A stretch of 64,000 bases of DNA from Vreelandella neptunia (GTDB taxonomy: Bacteria > Pseudomonadota > Gammaproteobacteria > Pseudomonadales > Halomonadaceae), in contig NZ_JAKVTW010000013.1 in assembly GCF_022489065.1 (NCBI RefSeq), positions 1 through 64,000 on the forward strand, read 5' to 3'. The notes beneath the pieces are model-generated. The model saw only the letters and a program-made list of their open reading frames with translations. It did no database searches and was not told the DNA's origin. Below are positions 39,063 to 48,634 of this stretch, one piece after another. The first letter of the stretch is position 1, and every line of letters begins with the position of its first letter. Both the position numbers and the translations under genes were made by a program.

Positions 39063-40793
39063 ATGTCCTCCCGGCTCAGCACGCCATCCACCATGAGGTT
39101 ATCAAACACCACCATGACCAACGAGACCACCCCAGCGCCGAACTTCATTCGCAACCAAGTACGCGACGAAATCGAGGGCGGCCAGGTCACTAAAATCGTG
39201 ACGCGCTTCCCCCCGGAGCCCAACGGCTTTCTACATATCGGCCATGCGAAGTCGATCTGTCTAAATTTCGGGCTGGCGGAGCAAATGGGTGGCGAGTGTC
39301 ATCTACGCTTTGATGACACCAACCCGGCGAAAGAAGAGCAAGCGTACATCGATGCGATCAAAGAAGATGTCAGCTGGCTAGGCTTTGAATGGGCGGGCCC
39401 GGTACGTTTTGCCTCCGACTACTTTGACCAGCTCTATGCCTGGGCTCAGCACTTAATGCGTGAAGGAAAGGCCTACGTTGATGACCTTTCGCCAGATGAA
39501 ATCCGTGAGTATCGCGGCACCCTAACGGCACCGGGTAAACCCAGCCCCTACCGCGAACGCAGCATAGATGAAAACCTTGATCTGCTTGAGCGGATGAGCA
39601 AAGGTGAGTTTGGTGAGAGTGAAAAAGTGGTGCGCGCTAAAATTGATATGGCCTCGCCTAATATCAATCTACGTGACCCGATTCTGTACCGCATTCGCCA
39701 TGGCAGCCATCACCAGACCGGTGATAAATGGAAAATCTATCCCTCTTACGACTTTACCCATGGCCAGTCTGACGCCATTGAGGGGATTACCCACTCAATC
39801 TGCACGCTGGAATTTGAAGATCACCGTCCGCTGTACGAGTGGTTCTTAAATAATTTACCGGTACCTGCAAAGCCACGTCAGATTGAATTCGCACGACTGA
39901 ATCTCGATTATACCCTGACCTCCAAGCGCAAACTAAAGCTGCTGGTAGACGAGAAAATAGTTGATGGTTGGGATGATCCTCGCATGCCGACGATCTCCGG
40001 TATGCGCCGCCGCGGTTACACGCCGGCGTCTATTCGTAAATTCTGCGAAATGATTGGTGTAACCCGCGCTGACGGTGGCTTGGTCGATATCGCCATGCTT
40101 ACTCATGCGATTCGCTCGGATCTGGAAGACAATGCCCCCCGGGCCATGTGCGTGCTAAATCCGTTAAAAATCGTACTTACCAACGTGCCGGAAGATCACG
40201 AAGAAGTGTACGAAGTGCCAGGGCACCCTGCACGTGAAGACATGACGATGCGTAAGGTGCCGTTTGGCCGCGAGTTGTACATCGATCAAGATGACTTTAT
40301 GGAAGATGCGCCCAAAAAGTTCTTCCGCCTGGCACCGGGTAAAGAAGTACGCCTGCGCAATAGCTACGTGATTCGTTGCGACGAGGTGATCAAAGACGCC
40401 GCCGGAGAGGTCACCGAACTGCACTGCTCGGTCGATTTCGATACGCTGGGCAAAAATCCCGAAGGGCGTAAGGTGAAAGGCGTCATTCACTGGGTCAGCG
40501 CTACCCATGGTGTGCCTATGGAAGTGCGTCTTTACGACAACTTGTTCACCGTTGAGCAGCCGGATCGCGATAAAGATGTCGATTTTCTCGATCACTTGAA
40601 TCCAGACTCTTTGGTCGTTTGCCAAGCCATTGGTGAGCCAAGCCTTGCCGCTGCAACGCCTGAGTCACGCTTCCAGTTCGAGCGCGTCGGTTATTTCTGC
40701 GTAGATCGTCATGACTCAACGCCAGAGCATTTGGTGTTTAACCGTACCGTAGGTTTGAAAGATAGCTGGGCGAAAATAAAACAGAAGGGTTAA
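39063..40793 (+). CDS. glnS: Glutaminyl-tRNA synthetase
   Basis: Class I synthetase of 576 residues. The HIGH motif is in [15 protein letters not shown] and the KMSKS-like motif is [10 protein letters not shown]. Two C-terminal beta-barrel domains bind the anticodon. AGGAG lies six bases before the ATG at 39063; a later ATG (39093) would still leave the family core. The presence of glnS fits a gammaproteobacterium using direct glutaminylation. It is followed by cysS after 12 bases, so both are likely one operon. Confidence 0.97.
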   Translation: MSSRLSTPSTMRLSNTTMTNETTPAPNFIRNQVRDEIEGGQVTKIVTRFPPEPNGFLHIGHAKSICLNFGLAEQMGGECHLRFDDTNPAKEEQAYIDAIKEDVSWLGFEWAGPVRFASDYFDQLYAWAQHLMREGKAYVDDLSPDEIREYRGTLTAPGKPSPYRERSIDENLDLLERMSKGEFGESEKVVRAKIDMASPNINLRDPILYRIRHGSHHQTGDKWKIYPSYDFTHGQSDAIEGITHSICTLEFEDHRPLYEWFLNNLPVPAKPRQIEFARLNLDYTLTSKRKLKLLVDEKIVDGWDDPRMPTISGMRRRGYTPASIRKFCEMIGVTRADGGLVDIAMLTHAIRSDLEDNAPRAMCVLNPLKIVLTNVPEDHEEVYEVPGHPAREDMTMRKVPFGRELYIDQDDFMEDAPKKFFRLAPGKEVRLRNSYVIRCDEVIKDAAGEVTELHCSVDFDTLGKNPEGRKVKGVIHWVSATHGVPMEVRLYDNLFTVEQPDRDKDVDFLDHLNPDSLVVCQAIGEPSLAAATPESRFQFERVGYFCVDRHDSTPEHLVFNRTVGLKDSWAKIKQKG

Positions 40794-40805
40794 GGAAAAC
40801 GTCAT

Positions 40806-42197
40806 ATGCACATTTACAATACGCTGACGCGTCGCAAGGAAGTCTTCACTCCGCTAGTGGCGGGAAAAGTGAGCATGTATGTCTGCGGCATGACGGTGTA
40901 TGACTATTGCCACCTAGGTCACGCCCGCGTCATGGTCGCCTTTGACGTGATCACACGCTATTTGCGTGAACGTGGTTATGACGTTAATTACGTGCGCAAT
41001 ATTACCGATATCGACGATAAGATTCTCAAGCGTGCCGATGAGAATGGTGAAAGTATCACCGCGCTGACCGAGCGTATGATCGATGCCATGCATGAGGACG
41101 AAGCTCGCCTCAACGTCTTGCCGCCAAGTCACGAGCCGCGTGCCACGGGGCATATCGGCGATATCGTAGCAATGATTGAAACGCTGATTGAAAAAGGCTT
41201 TGCCTACCCGGCAGACAATGGTGATGTCTACTACCGGGTGCGCAAATTTGCCAATTACGGCAAGCTCAATAATCGCCAGCTCGACGATATGCGGTCTGGT
41301 GCGCGGGTTGAAGTGGATGTTCATAAAGAGGATCCGCTCGATTTTGTGCTCTGGAAGGCGGCTAAGCCCACAGAGGCGCACTGGTCGTCACCCTGGGGCA
41401 ATGGTCGGCCAGGTTGGCACATCGAGTGCTCCGCGATGTCAACTTGCTGCCTGGGCGAAACCTTCGATATTCATGGCGGTGGGCCGGATTTGACCTTTCC
41501 GCACCATGAAAACGAGATTGCGCAAAGTGAAGCAGCCACGGGTAAAACCTACGTCAATACCTGGATGCATGCCGGTGCGGTGCGGGTGAATCAGGAGAAG
41601 ATGTCTAAATCGCTGGGCAATTTCTTTACCATTCGCGATGTGCTCGCCGAGCATGACCCAGAAGTGGTGCGTTTTCTGCTGGTGGCCAGCCACTACCGTA
41701 GCCCGATAAACTACTCGGTCGATTCACTGACCGAGGCGAGAAAATCGCTCACGCGCTTATACACGGCGTTGGAAGGGGTTGAAAGCGATGCGATCAGCAG
41801 TCAGACATCTAATTATCGCGAGCGCTTTACTCAGGTAATGGACGATGACTTCAATACCCCTGAAGCTCTGGCGGTGATGTTTGAATTGGCTCGAGAGGTC
41901 AACCGAGCTAAACAAGAAACCCCTGAGCAAGCGCCTAAACTGGCGGCTGAACTGAAGCAGCTAGGTGCTGTTTTGGGTCTTCTTCAGCAGGTGCCGCAAA
42001 CGTTTTTAAAAGGCACGCAGCAGCAAGGTATGCCGCTTAGCGAAAGCGAGATCGAAGCGAAAATCGCTCAGCGTATTGATGCCAAAGCGAATAAAAATTT
42101 CGCCCAAGCGGATGCGATTCGTGATGAGCTTGCAGCCTTGGGGATTATTCTTAAAGACTCCCGAGAAGGGACGTCTTGGGTATTTGAGGCGCCTTAA
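40806..42197 (+). CDS. cysS: Cysteinyl-tRNA synthetase
   Basis: Class I synthetase of 463 residues. Zinc ligands start with C28 in VCGMTVYDY, the HIGH-like motif is [22 protein letters not shown] and [17 protein letters not shown] hold further zinc-binding residues, and KMSKS is in [13 protein letters not shown]. The helical C-terminal domain ends in [11 protein letters not shown]. It is co-oriented with glnS, and the next gene begins after 116 bases. Confidence 0.98.
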   Translation: MHIYNTLTRRKEVFTPLVAGKVSMYVCGMTVYDYCHLGHARVMVAFDVITRYLRERGYDVNYVRNITDIDDKILKRADENGESITALTERMIDAMHEDEARLNVLPPSHEPRATGHIGDIVAMIETLIEKGFAYPADNGDVYYRVRKFANYGKLNNRQLDDMRSGARVEVDVHKEDPLDFVLWKAAKPTEAHWSSPWGNGRPGWHIECSAMSTCCLGETFDIHGGGPDLTFPHHENEIAQSEAATGKTYVNTWMHAGAVRVNQEKMSKSLGNFFTIRDVLAEHDPEVVRFLLVASHYRSPINYSVDSLTEARKSLTRLYTALEGVESDAISSQTSNYRERFTQVMDDDFNTPEALAVMFELAREVNRAKQETPEQAPKLAAELKQLGAVLGLLQQVPQTFLKGTQQQGMPLSESEIEAKIAQRIDAKANKNFAQADAIRDELAALGIILKDSREGTSWVFEAP

Positions 42198-42251
42198 TCA
42201 AAAACCTTAATCACTCGTTGGCAGCTTATGCGCTAACTTAAACGCTGATGG

Positions 42252-42274
42252 CTCTTATAATGGTTTTATAAGAG
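42252..42274. promoter_or_regulatory. 9-base inverted repeat over a -10-like sequence, upstream of the YehZ-like gene
   Basis: CTCTTATAA (42252-42260) and TTATAAGAG (42266-42274) are perfectly complementary around a 5-base spacer, and TATAAT occurs inside at 42256-42261. It lies 40 bases before the transporter start. No good -35 is visible. It may be an operator overlapping a promoter, or a weak hairpin after cysS; there is no T-run. Confidence 0.45.
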
Positions 42275-42313
42275 TCTCAGTCGTTAAAAGCCCACTGCAA
42301 AAGGAATTCAAAG

Positions 42314-43225
42314 ATGCGCTTTTCAATTAAGCCACTCATCGCTACCTGTGCTGTATCTGCGCTTGCTCTTTCTCATGCCAGTGCCAACGATCCCGTCGTG
42401 GTTTCATCCAAAATCGACACAGAAGGCTCGGTGCTGGGCGAACTGATTATCCAAACCCTAGAACGCAATGATATTGCGACCGAAAATCGCTTGCAGCTTG
42501 GCGGTACCAGCGTTGTGCGTGCGGCTTTGGAAGCTGGTGAGATTGATCTTTACCCTGAATATACGGGCAATGGTGCTTTCTTTTTTGATATGACCGACAG
42601 CCCGGTATGGAACGATGCCGAAGAGGCTTATGAAAGCGTGCGTGAGCGTGACGCTGAGCAAGACCTTATTTGGCTGCAGCCCGCCAGTGCGAATAACACC
42701 TGGGCGATGAGTATTCGCGAAGATGTCGCCGCTGAAAATAAGTTGGTGAGCTTAGACGATCTGGCTGCCTATTTGGCCGATGGTGGTGAGTTCAAATTTG
42801 CTGCAAGCGCTGAGTTTGTCGAATCGGCTCAAGCGCTTCCTGCCTTTCAGGAAGCCTACGGCTTTGAGTTAAGTGATGACCAACTGCTAGTACTCTCTGG
42901 CGGTAATACCGCTGCCACTATGCGTGCCGCTGCCCAGCAAACCAGTGGCGTTAATGCCGCCATGACTTATGGCACTGATGGGGGCCTAAGCGCATTGGGG
43001 CTTGTTGTACTTGAAGACTCCAAGGGCGTGCAGCCGGTGTATCAGCCTGCACCCGTAGTTCGTGCTGATGTGCTTGAAGCGTATCCGGAAATGGAAGCCC
43101 TCCTCAACGAGGTCTTCGCTACCCTCGATCTGGTCACCCTACAAACGCTTAATGCGGATGTTGCCGTCAATGGTTTGTCTCCTACCCAAGTGGCCAGTGA
43201 CTACCTTGATTCGCTTGATAATTAA
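42314..43225 (+). CDS. Osmoprotectant ABC transporter, substrate-binding protein (YehZ/OsmF-like)
   Basis: Periplasmic binding protein of 303 residues with a signal peptide cleaved around ALSHASA (24-25). The domain is the OpuAC/ProX type that binds glycine betaine, choline or related quaternary amines. Motifs seen are SSKIDTEGSVLGELI, GGTSVVRAALEAGEIDLYPEYTGNG and PVYQPAPVVRADVLE. The gene order binding protein-permease-ATPase-permease copies E. coli yehZYXW. Exact ligand cannot be read from sequence; the YehZYXW system of E. coli binds betaine with low affinity. Confidence 0.9.
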   Translation: MRFSIKPLIATCAVSALALSHASANDPVVVSSKIDTEGSVLGELIIQTLERNDIATENRLQLGGTSVVRAALEAGEIDLYPEYTGNGAFFFDMTDSPVWNDAEEAYESVRERDAEQDLIWLQPASANNTWAMSIREDVAAENKLVSLDDLAAYLADGGEFKFAASAEFVESAQALPAFQEAYGFELSDDQLLVLSGGNTAATMRAAAQQTSGVNAAMTYGTDGGLSALGLVVLEDSKGVQPVYQPAPVVRADVLEAYPEMEALLNEVFATLDLVTLQTLNADVAVNGLSPTQVASDYLDSLDN

Positions 43226-43250
43226 TGTTGACGCTCGGGATGACTGATTA

Positions 43251-44450
43251 ATGTCACTACTGGATGCACTGCCCACCCCGCGGCTTAGGTGGGGCCGGCT
43301 GCACCCTAACATTGTGCTTGTTAGCCTTAGCCTTATCATGCTGGCCGCATTCTGGTTGCTTGATGTGGTTAGCATGGCCCCTAATCGGATCGTATTGGGA
43401 ACAGGGCACAGCGCGCTTGAAGCCTTTGGCTGGCCTGGCGCACTGCTGGCCACGCTACTGATCGCAACCGTTGGTATTTTCGCGTGTCAACCAAGCCAAC
43501 GACACTATCGCGCTTTGCTGGCGACAATCGTTTTGTTGATGGCATTAATGCCAGTGGGGTTGATTGCCAGCAGTTATTTGCTCATTGATCCAGAGCTTCC
43601 TCAGGCGCGTTTGGGTTTAGGTGCGGCGTATTGGGTAGTGCTGTTTGTGCTGTTGCTGTGCTTAATTGAAATACGCTTACGATTAAACCTTACCCGCCTT
43701 TGGCCCACACTGTTGCTAAGCGGTGTAGCGTTGTTGTGGTGGTTGTGCGCCACATTCTGGCTGGATAGCCTTGCACTAGTACAAGAGTTTAAAGCCCGAG
43801 ATCAACAGTTTGTGCGCGCTATTGGCCAGCACATAAGGCTGGTAGGGATCGCTGTCAGCATTAGCGTGGTTATGGGCTTGTCACTGGCGATGCTGATGCG
43901 CCGCTATGAGCGCTTGCAGAAGGGAGCTTTTGCGGTGCTTAATTTTCTACAAACGATACCCAGCCTGGCGCTATTTGGGCTGCTGCTTGCCCCACTTGCC
44001 TGGCTTGCCGCTAACGTGCCTTTTTTAGATCGAATTGGTGTAAGCGGGATTGGCACAACGCCCGCCTTGATCGCATTGGTTGCCTACAGCCTGCTACCCA
44101 TGGTGCGCAATACCTATACCGCACTTGAAGAAGTAAGCCCTGATACATTAGAAGCCGCCAAAGGCATGGGCATGCGAGCTGGCCAGCGCTTCTGGCAGGT
44201 GCGGTTACCACTGGCACTACCGGTGCTGTTGGAAGGAGTTCGGATCACCACTGTGCAGGCTATTGGGCTCACTGCCGTTGCCGCCCTGATTGGTGCCGGC
44301 GGGTTAGGCACTTTTATTTTTCAAGGCTTAGGCCAAGCGGCCATGGATATGGTGTTACTCGGTGCGCTACCCATTTTAATGTTGGCTCTGATGGTCGATG
44401 CAGGCTTAGGTGCGCTAGCCGAAGCGCTGCGCCCCGGAGGAATAAGATGA
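43251..44450 (+). CDS. Osmoprotectant ABC transporter permease (YehY-like)
   Basis: Inner-membrane permease of 399 residues. The N-terminal half carries several extra membrane helices (roughly residues 20-180), as in YehY. The C-terminal half is a standard BPD transport domain with the EAA-type loop EEVSPDTLEAAKGMGMRAGQ that contacts the ATPase, followed by LPLALPVLLEGVRI and GAGGLGTFIFQGL. It overlaps the ATPase gene by four bases (ATGA). Part of the four-gene osmoprotectant operon. Confidence 0.9.
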   Translation: MSLLDALPTPRLRWGRLHPNIVLVSLSLIMLAAFWLLDVVSMAPNRIVLGTGHSALEAFGWPGALLATLLIATVGIFACQPSQRHYRALLATIVLLMALMPVGLIASSYLLIDPELPQARLGLGAAYWVVLFVLLLCLIEIRLRLNLTRLWPTLLLSGVALLWWLCATFWLDSLALVQEFKARDQQFVRAIGQHIRLVGIAVSISVVMGLSLAMLMRRYERLQKGAFAVLNFLQTIPSLALFGLLLAPLAWLAANVPFLDRIGVSGIGTTPALIALVAYSLLPMVRNTYTALEEVSPDTLEAAKGMGMRAGQRFWQVRLPLALPVLLEGVRITTVQAIGLTAVAALIGAGGLGTFIFQGLGQAAMDMVLLGALPILMLALMVDAGLGALAEALRPGGIR

Positions 44451-45409
44451 TTGAGCTTTCCCACGTCTCAAAGCGATTTGGTGAAGAAACAGCGGTAGAT
44501 GATATTTCGCTACGCGTGGCTAAAGGCAAATTCTGTGCATTAGTAGGTACTTCTGGCTGTGGAAAATCGACCACACTGCGCATGATCAACCGTTTAATTG
44601 AGCACAGCGAGGGCGACATCCTTCTTGATGGGCAGGCGATAGAAGTATATGACCCGGTAAAACTGCGCCGTCGAATTGGCTATGTTATCCAACATACCGG
44701 CCTGTTTCCTCACTGGAGTGTGGCGCGCAATATCGGCTTGGTGCCACGTCTATTAAAGTGGTCAGCAGCAGACGTTCAGACGCGAGTCGAAGAGTTGATG
44801 GATTTACTCGGCTTGCCAGTGGGGGAGTTCGCCCATAAATACCCTCACCAGCTTTCTGGCGGCCAGGCTCAGCGGGTAGGGGTGGCAAGGGCTCTCGCTG
44901 CCGACCCCGATATTTTGCTAATGGACGAACCCTTTGGCGCGCTTGATCCGATCACTCGCGAAAAATTGCAGGATGAACTCGCCAAGCTGCAGGCGCGGCT
45001 ACATAAAACAGTGGTGTTCGTGACCCACGATATGGATGAAGCGCTCAAACTGGCAGATCACCTAGTGGTCATGCGTGAAGGTCGTATTGTCCAGCAAGGC
45101 ACGCCGCTGGCGCTGTTACAACACCCGAGTGATCCCTTCGTGGAGTCAATGCTGGGAGGGCTTGAACGGGGGCTCAAGCAGGCGGCACTCACTCGGGTTA
45201 AAGATCACATGACATCTATGGGGCCCACGTTGCCTGCACAGTCCCGTATCCCTTCAGATTTTTCGTTGCGCCAGGCGCTCTCCATGATGCTGCGTGATCA
45301 TAGTGATCGGCTTACCGTCGTCGATCAGCACGATGTGCCGATCGGAGAGCTTTCATTGCGGAGAATTATCAAGGAAGCCCAACTCGATAAAGGAAGCGCG
45401 CGTGAGTAA
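44447..45409 (+). CDS. Osmoprotectant ABC transporter ATPase with C-terminal CBS-like tail (YehX-like)
   Basis: ATPase of 320 residues that powers uptake. Walker A is GTSGCGKSTT, the Q-loop is GYVIQHTGLFPH, the signature is LSGGQAQRVGVARAL, Walker B is ILLMDEPFGALD and the H-loop is FVTHDMDEA. After about residue 240 a further segment (SDFSLRQALSMMLRDHSDRL, then VVDQHDVPIGELSLRRI) looks like a single degenerate CBS motif; in OpuA such domains sense ionic strength. The downstream permease starts inside its 3' end. Confidence 0.92.
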   Translation: MIELSHVSKRFGEETAVDDISLRVAKGKFCALVGTSGCGKSTTLRMINRLIEHSEGDILLDGQAIEVYDPVKLRRRIGYVIQHTGLFPHWSVARNIGLVPRLLKWSAADVQTRVEELMDLLGLPVGEFAHKYPHQLSGGQAQRVGVARALAADPDILLMDEPFGALDPITREKLQDELAKLQARLHKTVVFVTHDMDEALKLADHLVVMREGRIVQQGTPLALLQHPSDPFVESMLGGLERGLKQAALTRVKDHMTSMGPTLPAQSRIPSDFSLRQALSMMLRDHSDRLTVVDQHDVPIGELSLRRIIKEAQLDKGSARE

Positions 45410-46175
45410 TTCGCTCGGCGCTGCGCGACAGCGTCAACAGTCTTCACCGTGGCTGTGGCCACTCATTTGGGGGGCATTGCTGCTAATTAGCGTGGTAGCC
45501 ATGGCCAGTGCCGAGCCTCTCTTCCGCTGGATTGAGCCTGATGCCCGCCAAGTAATCTATGGGCGTGCCGATTTTTATGTGCTGCTTGGGCGCCACTTGT
45601 TAGTGGTGGGCATTGCGGCTTTGGTGACGATTATTATCGGCGTGTTGGCGGGCATTGCGGTCACACGTGAGCGTGGGGGTGACTTTCTGCCCCTAGTGGG
45701 TCAGTTAGCATCGCTTGGCCAAACCTTTCCACCGGTGGCCGTCTTAGCGCTGGCTGTGCCTGTCTTGGGGTTTGGTACTTTACCTATTATTGTCGCCTTG
45801 ATGCTCTATGGACTGCTGCCAATCGTGCGTAACACGCTTACTGGCTTGCAGGAAGTGGATCCCGATATTAAAACCGCGGCCCATGCAATGGGTATGACTG
45901 CTGTGCAAACCCTACGTCAGGTAGAGCTGCCCTTAGCAGCGCCGATCATTCTGGCAGGCATACGCACCTCAGTGACCATTAATATCGCTACCGCTGCGCT
46001 GGGAGCGACTGTGGGCGCGAGTAACCTGGGTGACCCGATTATTTCCGGTATCGTGAACGGCAATATGGCCTATGTGATTCAGGGCGCGCTAACTATTGCG
46101 TTACTGGCGTTAACCGTTGATAGCTTATTTGAAGTGCTGCAGCGTCAACTTCGTTCTCGTCTTTCTACTTCATAA
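45402..46175 (+). CDS. Osmoprotectant ABC transporter permease (YehW-like)
   Basis: Second permease, 257 residues, about six membrane helices, with the ATPase-contact loop LQEVDPDIKTAAHAMGM. The frame is open from 45294, but that part is antisense-like shadow of the ATPase gene. The likely start is GTG at 45402, overlapping the ATPase stop (GTGAGTAA) with AAAGGAAG just upstream, so translation is coupled. It completes the YehZYXW-type operon. Its stop codon lies inside a tandem-repeat array. Confidence 0.9.
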   Translation: MSNSLGAARQRQQSSPWLWPLIWGALLLISVVAMASAEPLFRWIEPDARQVIYGRADFYVLLGRHLLVVGIAALVTIIIGVLAGIAVTRERGGDFLPLVGQLASLGQTFPPVAVLALAVPVLGFGTLPIIVALMLYGLLPIVRNTLTGLQEVDPDIKTAAHAMGMTAVQTLRQVELPLAAPIILAGIRTSVTINIATAALGATVGASNLGDPIISGIVNGNMAYVIQGALTIALLALTVDSLFEVLQRQLRSRLSTS

Positions 46176-46252
46176 CCTGTCTGCTTCATAACCACTCTGT
46201 TTTAACATTCCTGTTTTAACTTCCCTACTTTAACCTCTCTGTTTTAACTGAT
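46165..46252 (+). repeat. Degenerate tandem repeat array after the YehW-like gene
   Basis: Six contiguous units: two of 16 bases (CTACTTCATAACCTGT, CTGCTTCATAACCACT), then four of exactly 14 bases (CTGTTTTAACATTC, CTGTTTTAACTTCC, CTACTTTAACCTCT, CTGTTTTAACTGAT). The common core is CTxyTTxxTAAC. The first unit contains the YehW-like stop codon. No hairpin forms. It may be slippage-derived or a set of protein-binding sites. Confidence 0.8.
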
Positions 46253-46411
46253 CTGCGCCTTAAGTAGCATCCCTAAAGTGCTTGTGCTGCGTTACTGTCC
46301 TAGTGTTGTGGTAGCCCTAGATGTTGTGTTGGCCAATGGCAGATAAATCCACTGGCAAAAACGGTCAATACCAACAACACTGCCCTCAAAAGGGGTAAAA
46401 CAAGGACAATA

Positions 46412-47617
46412 ATGATGACACAGTTTGTACACCAGCCGGACTTTATGACCGGCGACGAATTTTCAATTCCTACCTTCAGCCTGCTTAACGCCGAAGGTGA
46501 GCTTCATGGTGGTGCTGTTGAGCCCGCGCTGGAGCGTGATCACGCTCGGCGCATATACCAAGCGATGCTTGCCACACGTATTCTCGATGAGCGGATGATG
46601 GCAGCTCAGCGTCAAGGACGGCTGAGTTTCTATATGCAGTGTACCGGCGAAGAGGCCGCCGTAGTGGGCGCTACTGCTGCGCTCAATGATGCCGATATGA
46701 TCATGGCGCAGTACCGTGAGCAGGGCGCCTTGATGTATCGCGGCTTCTCGATTGATGAATTTATGAATCAGCTGTTCGGCAATGAGCTGGATTACGGCAA
46801 AGGCCGCCAAATGCCGATTCACTATGGGTCGCGTAAGCTACACTATATGACCATCTCTTCTCCCTTAGCCACCCAGATTCCTCAGGCGACGGGTTACGCT
46901 TATGGTCAAAAACTCGCGGGGAATGGTCACTGCACGTTAACTTTTTTTGGTGAAGGCGCAGCGTCGGAAGGTGATTTTCACGCCGCGCTGAATATGGCCT
47001 CAGTGCATCATGTGCCAGTGATTTTCTTCTGCCGTAACAATGGTTATGCCATTTCCACGCCAGCTGTCGAGCAGTTTGCGGCCGATGGTATCGCCCCGCG
47101 TGCCTTTGGGTATCACATGCACGTGATTCGGGTCGATGGTAACGATGTATTGGCGGTGTATGAGGCAACGCGACTAGCGCGCAAGATAGCCGTAGAGCAA
47201 AATCAGCCAGTCTTGATTGAAGCCATGAGCTATCGCCTTGCTGCGCACTCCTCCTCTGATGACCCTTCAGGCTACCGCTCAAAAGATGAAGAAGAGATAT
47301 GGCGCGCCAAAGATCCCTTGCTGCGGCTGCAAAAGTGGCTGTTGAAGAAGCAGTGGTGGAGCGAAGAGGAAGAAGCTACGCAGCAGGAAACCCTGCGCAG
47401 AGAAGTACTGGAAACCATGAAGCGGGCTGAAAAGCGCTCATCGCCGCCTCTAGAAAGCCTGATCAGCGATGTGTATGCCGATATTACGCCAGCGCTGCAG
47501 CGCCAATTCGATCAGTTAAAACGCCATATTCGCCGCTATCCAGAGGCTTACCCCCGCGGGGCACAGTCGTTGGACTTGGATGTTGGCACAGACACTGATT
47601 CGCAGGGAGAGGCGTAA
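46412..47617 (+). CDS. bkdA1: Branched-chain 2-oxo acid dehydrogenase E1, alpha subunit
   Basis: Thiamine diphosphate-dependent alpha subunit of the complex that oxidatively decarboxylates the keto acids of Leu, Ile and Val. It has 401 residues. ThDP/Mg binding is at [15 protein letters not shown] to CRNNGYAIS (180-215). [11 protein letters not shown] and [15 protein letters not shown] strongly recall mitochondrial BCKDHA rather than pyruvate dehydrogenase. The loop [17 protein letters not shown] (274-290) aligns with the mammalian phosphorylation loop, with S280 at the main phosphosite. ATGs at 46412 and 46415 are both compatible with AAGGA. First gene of the bkd operon; the E1-beta gene starts one base after its stop. 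Confidence 0.94.
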   Translation: MMTQFVHQPDFMTGDEFSIPTFSLLNAEGELHGGAVEPALERDHARRIYQAMLATRILDERMMAAQRQGRLSFYMQCTGEEAAVVGATAALNDADMIMAQYREQGALMYRGFSIDEFMNQLFGNELDYGKGRQMPIHYGSRKLHYMTISSPLATQIPQATGYAYGQKLAGNGHCTLTFFGEGAASEGDFHAALNMASVHHVPVIFFCRNNGYAISTPAVEQFAADGIAPRAFGYHMHVIRVDGNDVLAVYEATRLARKIAVEQNQPVLIEAMSYRLAAHSSSDDPSGYRSKDEEEIWRAKDPLLRLQKWLLKKQWWSEEEEATQQETLRREVLETMKRAEKRSSPPLESLISDVYADITPALQRQFDQLKRHIRRYPEAYPRGAQSLDLDVGTDTDSQGEA

Positions 47618-47618
47618 T

Positions 47619-48596
47619 ATGGCTACTATGAACATGCTCCAGGCGATCAATAACGCCCTGGATATCGCCATGGCTGAAGATGAAAAAGTCATCTGCTTTG
47701 GCGAAGACGTGGGTATTTTTGGTGGTGTATTTCGGGCCACCAGTCACCTGCAAGAGAAGTACGGCAAAGCGCGCTGTTTTAATACACCGCTGGTTGAGCA
47801 GGGAATTATCGGCTTCGCCAATGGCTTAGCGGCTCAAGGATCGGTGCCCGTGGCGGAAATTCAATTCGCCGACTATATCTTTCCCGCCTTTGATCAAATT
47901 GTTAACGAAACCGCCAAGTTCCGCTACCGCTCCGGCGATCTGTTTAACGTGGGTGGGCTAACCATTCGCACGCCTTACGGTGGGGGCATTGCGGGCGGCC
48001 TTTACCACTCCCAATCTCCGGAAGCCTATTTCACCCATACCCCTGGCTTAAAAGTGGTGGTGCCACGCAACCCTTACCAAGCCAAAGGGCTGCTCCTCGC
48101 CGCGATTCGCGATCCGGATCCCGTGCTGTTTTTGGAGCCCAAACGCCTCTACCGCGCCGCAGTAGGCGAAGTGCCCGAAGAGGATTACCAGCTACCCATT
48201 GGAGAAGCTGAAATCACTAAAGAGGGCACCGATATTACCGTGGTGGGCTGGGGTGCACAGATGGAGGTGATCGGCAAAGCAGTCGAATTAGCCGAAGAGC
48301 AGGGCATCGCCTGTGAAGTGATCGACCTGCGCTCACTGCTGCCCTGGGATGCGGATACGGTGGCTGAATCGGTGTTAAAAACCGGCCGGCTCGTGGTGAG
48401 CCATGAAGCCCCGTTAACCGGCGGCTTTGCTGGTGAAATCGCCGCCACTATTCAAGAGCGTTGTTTTCTCTACCTGGAATCGCCGATTGCACGGGTGACC
48501 GGGCTGGATACGCCTTTTCCCTTGGTATTGGAAAAAGAGTACCTGCCTGATCACCTGAAAATTTTTGAAGCGATTCGCGAAAGCGTCAACTTTTAG
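47619..48596 (+). CDS. bkdA2: Branched-chain 2-oxo acid dehydrogenase E1, beta subunit
   Basis: Beta subunit of E1, 325 residues, forming the alpha2-beta2 decarboxylase. It has the transketolase pyrimidine-binding domain ([47 protein letters not shown]) and the C-terminal transketolase domain ([21 protein letters not shown]). The true start is the ATG at 47619, one base after the E1-alpha stop, with AGGGAGAGG just upstream; the frame extends further up only as a shadow. It is closely coupled to E1-alpha and E2. Confidence 0.95.
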   Translation: MATMNMLQAINNALDIAMAEDEKVICFGEDVGIFGGVFRATSHLQEKYGKARCFNTPLVEQGIIGFANGLAAQGSVPVAEIQFADYIFPAFDQIVNETAKFRYRSGDLFNVGGLTIRTPYGGGIAGGLYHSQSPEAYFTHTPGLKVVVPRNPYQAKGLLLAAIRDPDPVLFLEPKRLYRAAVGEVPEEDYQLPIGEAEITKEGTDITVVGWGAQMEVIGKAVELAEEQGIACEVIDLRSLLPWDADTVAESVLKTGRLVVSHEAPLTGGFAGEIAATIQERCFLYLESPIARVTGLDTPFPLVLEKEYLPDHLKIFEAIRESVNF

Positions 48597-48634
48597 TGGC
48601 TATTAATGCCTAAGAACGCATGGGGAGAACAACA

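Noticed and set aside
46761..47282. 173-codon minus-strand open frame inside bkd E1-alpha
   Set aside because: Antisense shadow of a highly conserved gene; composition is Arg- and His-rich, as expected from a mirrored frame.
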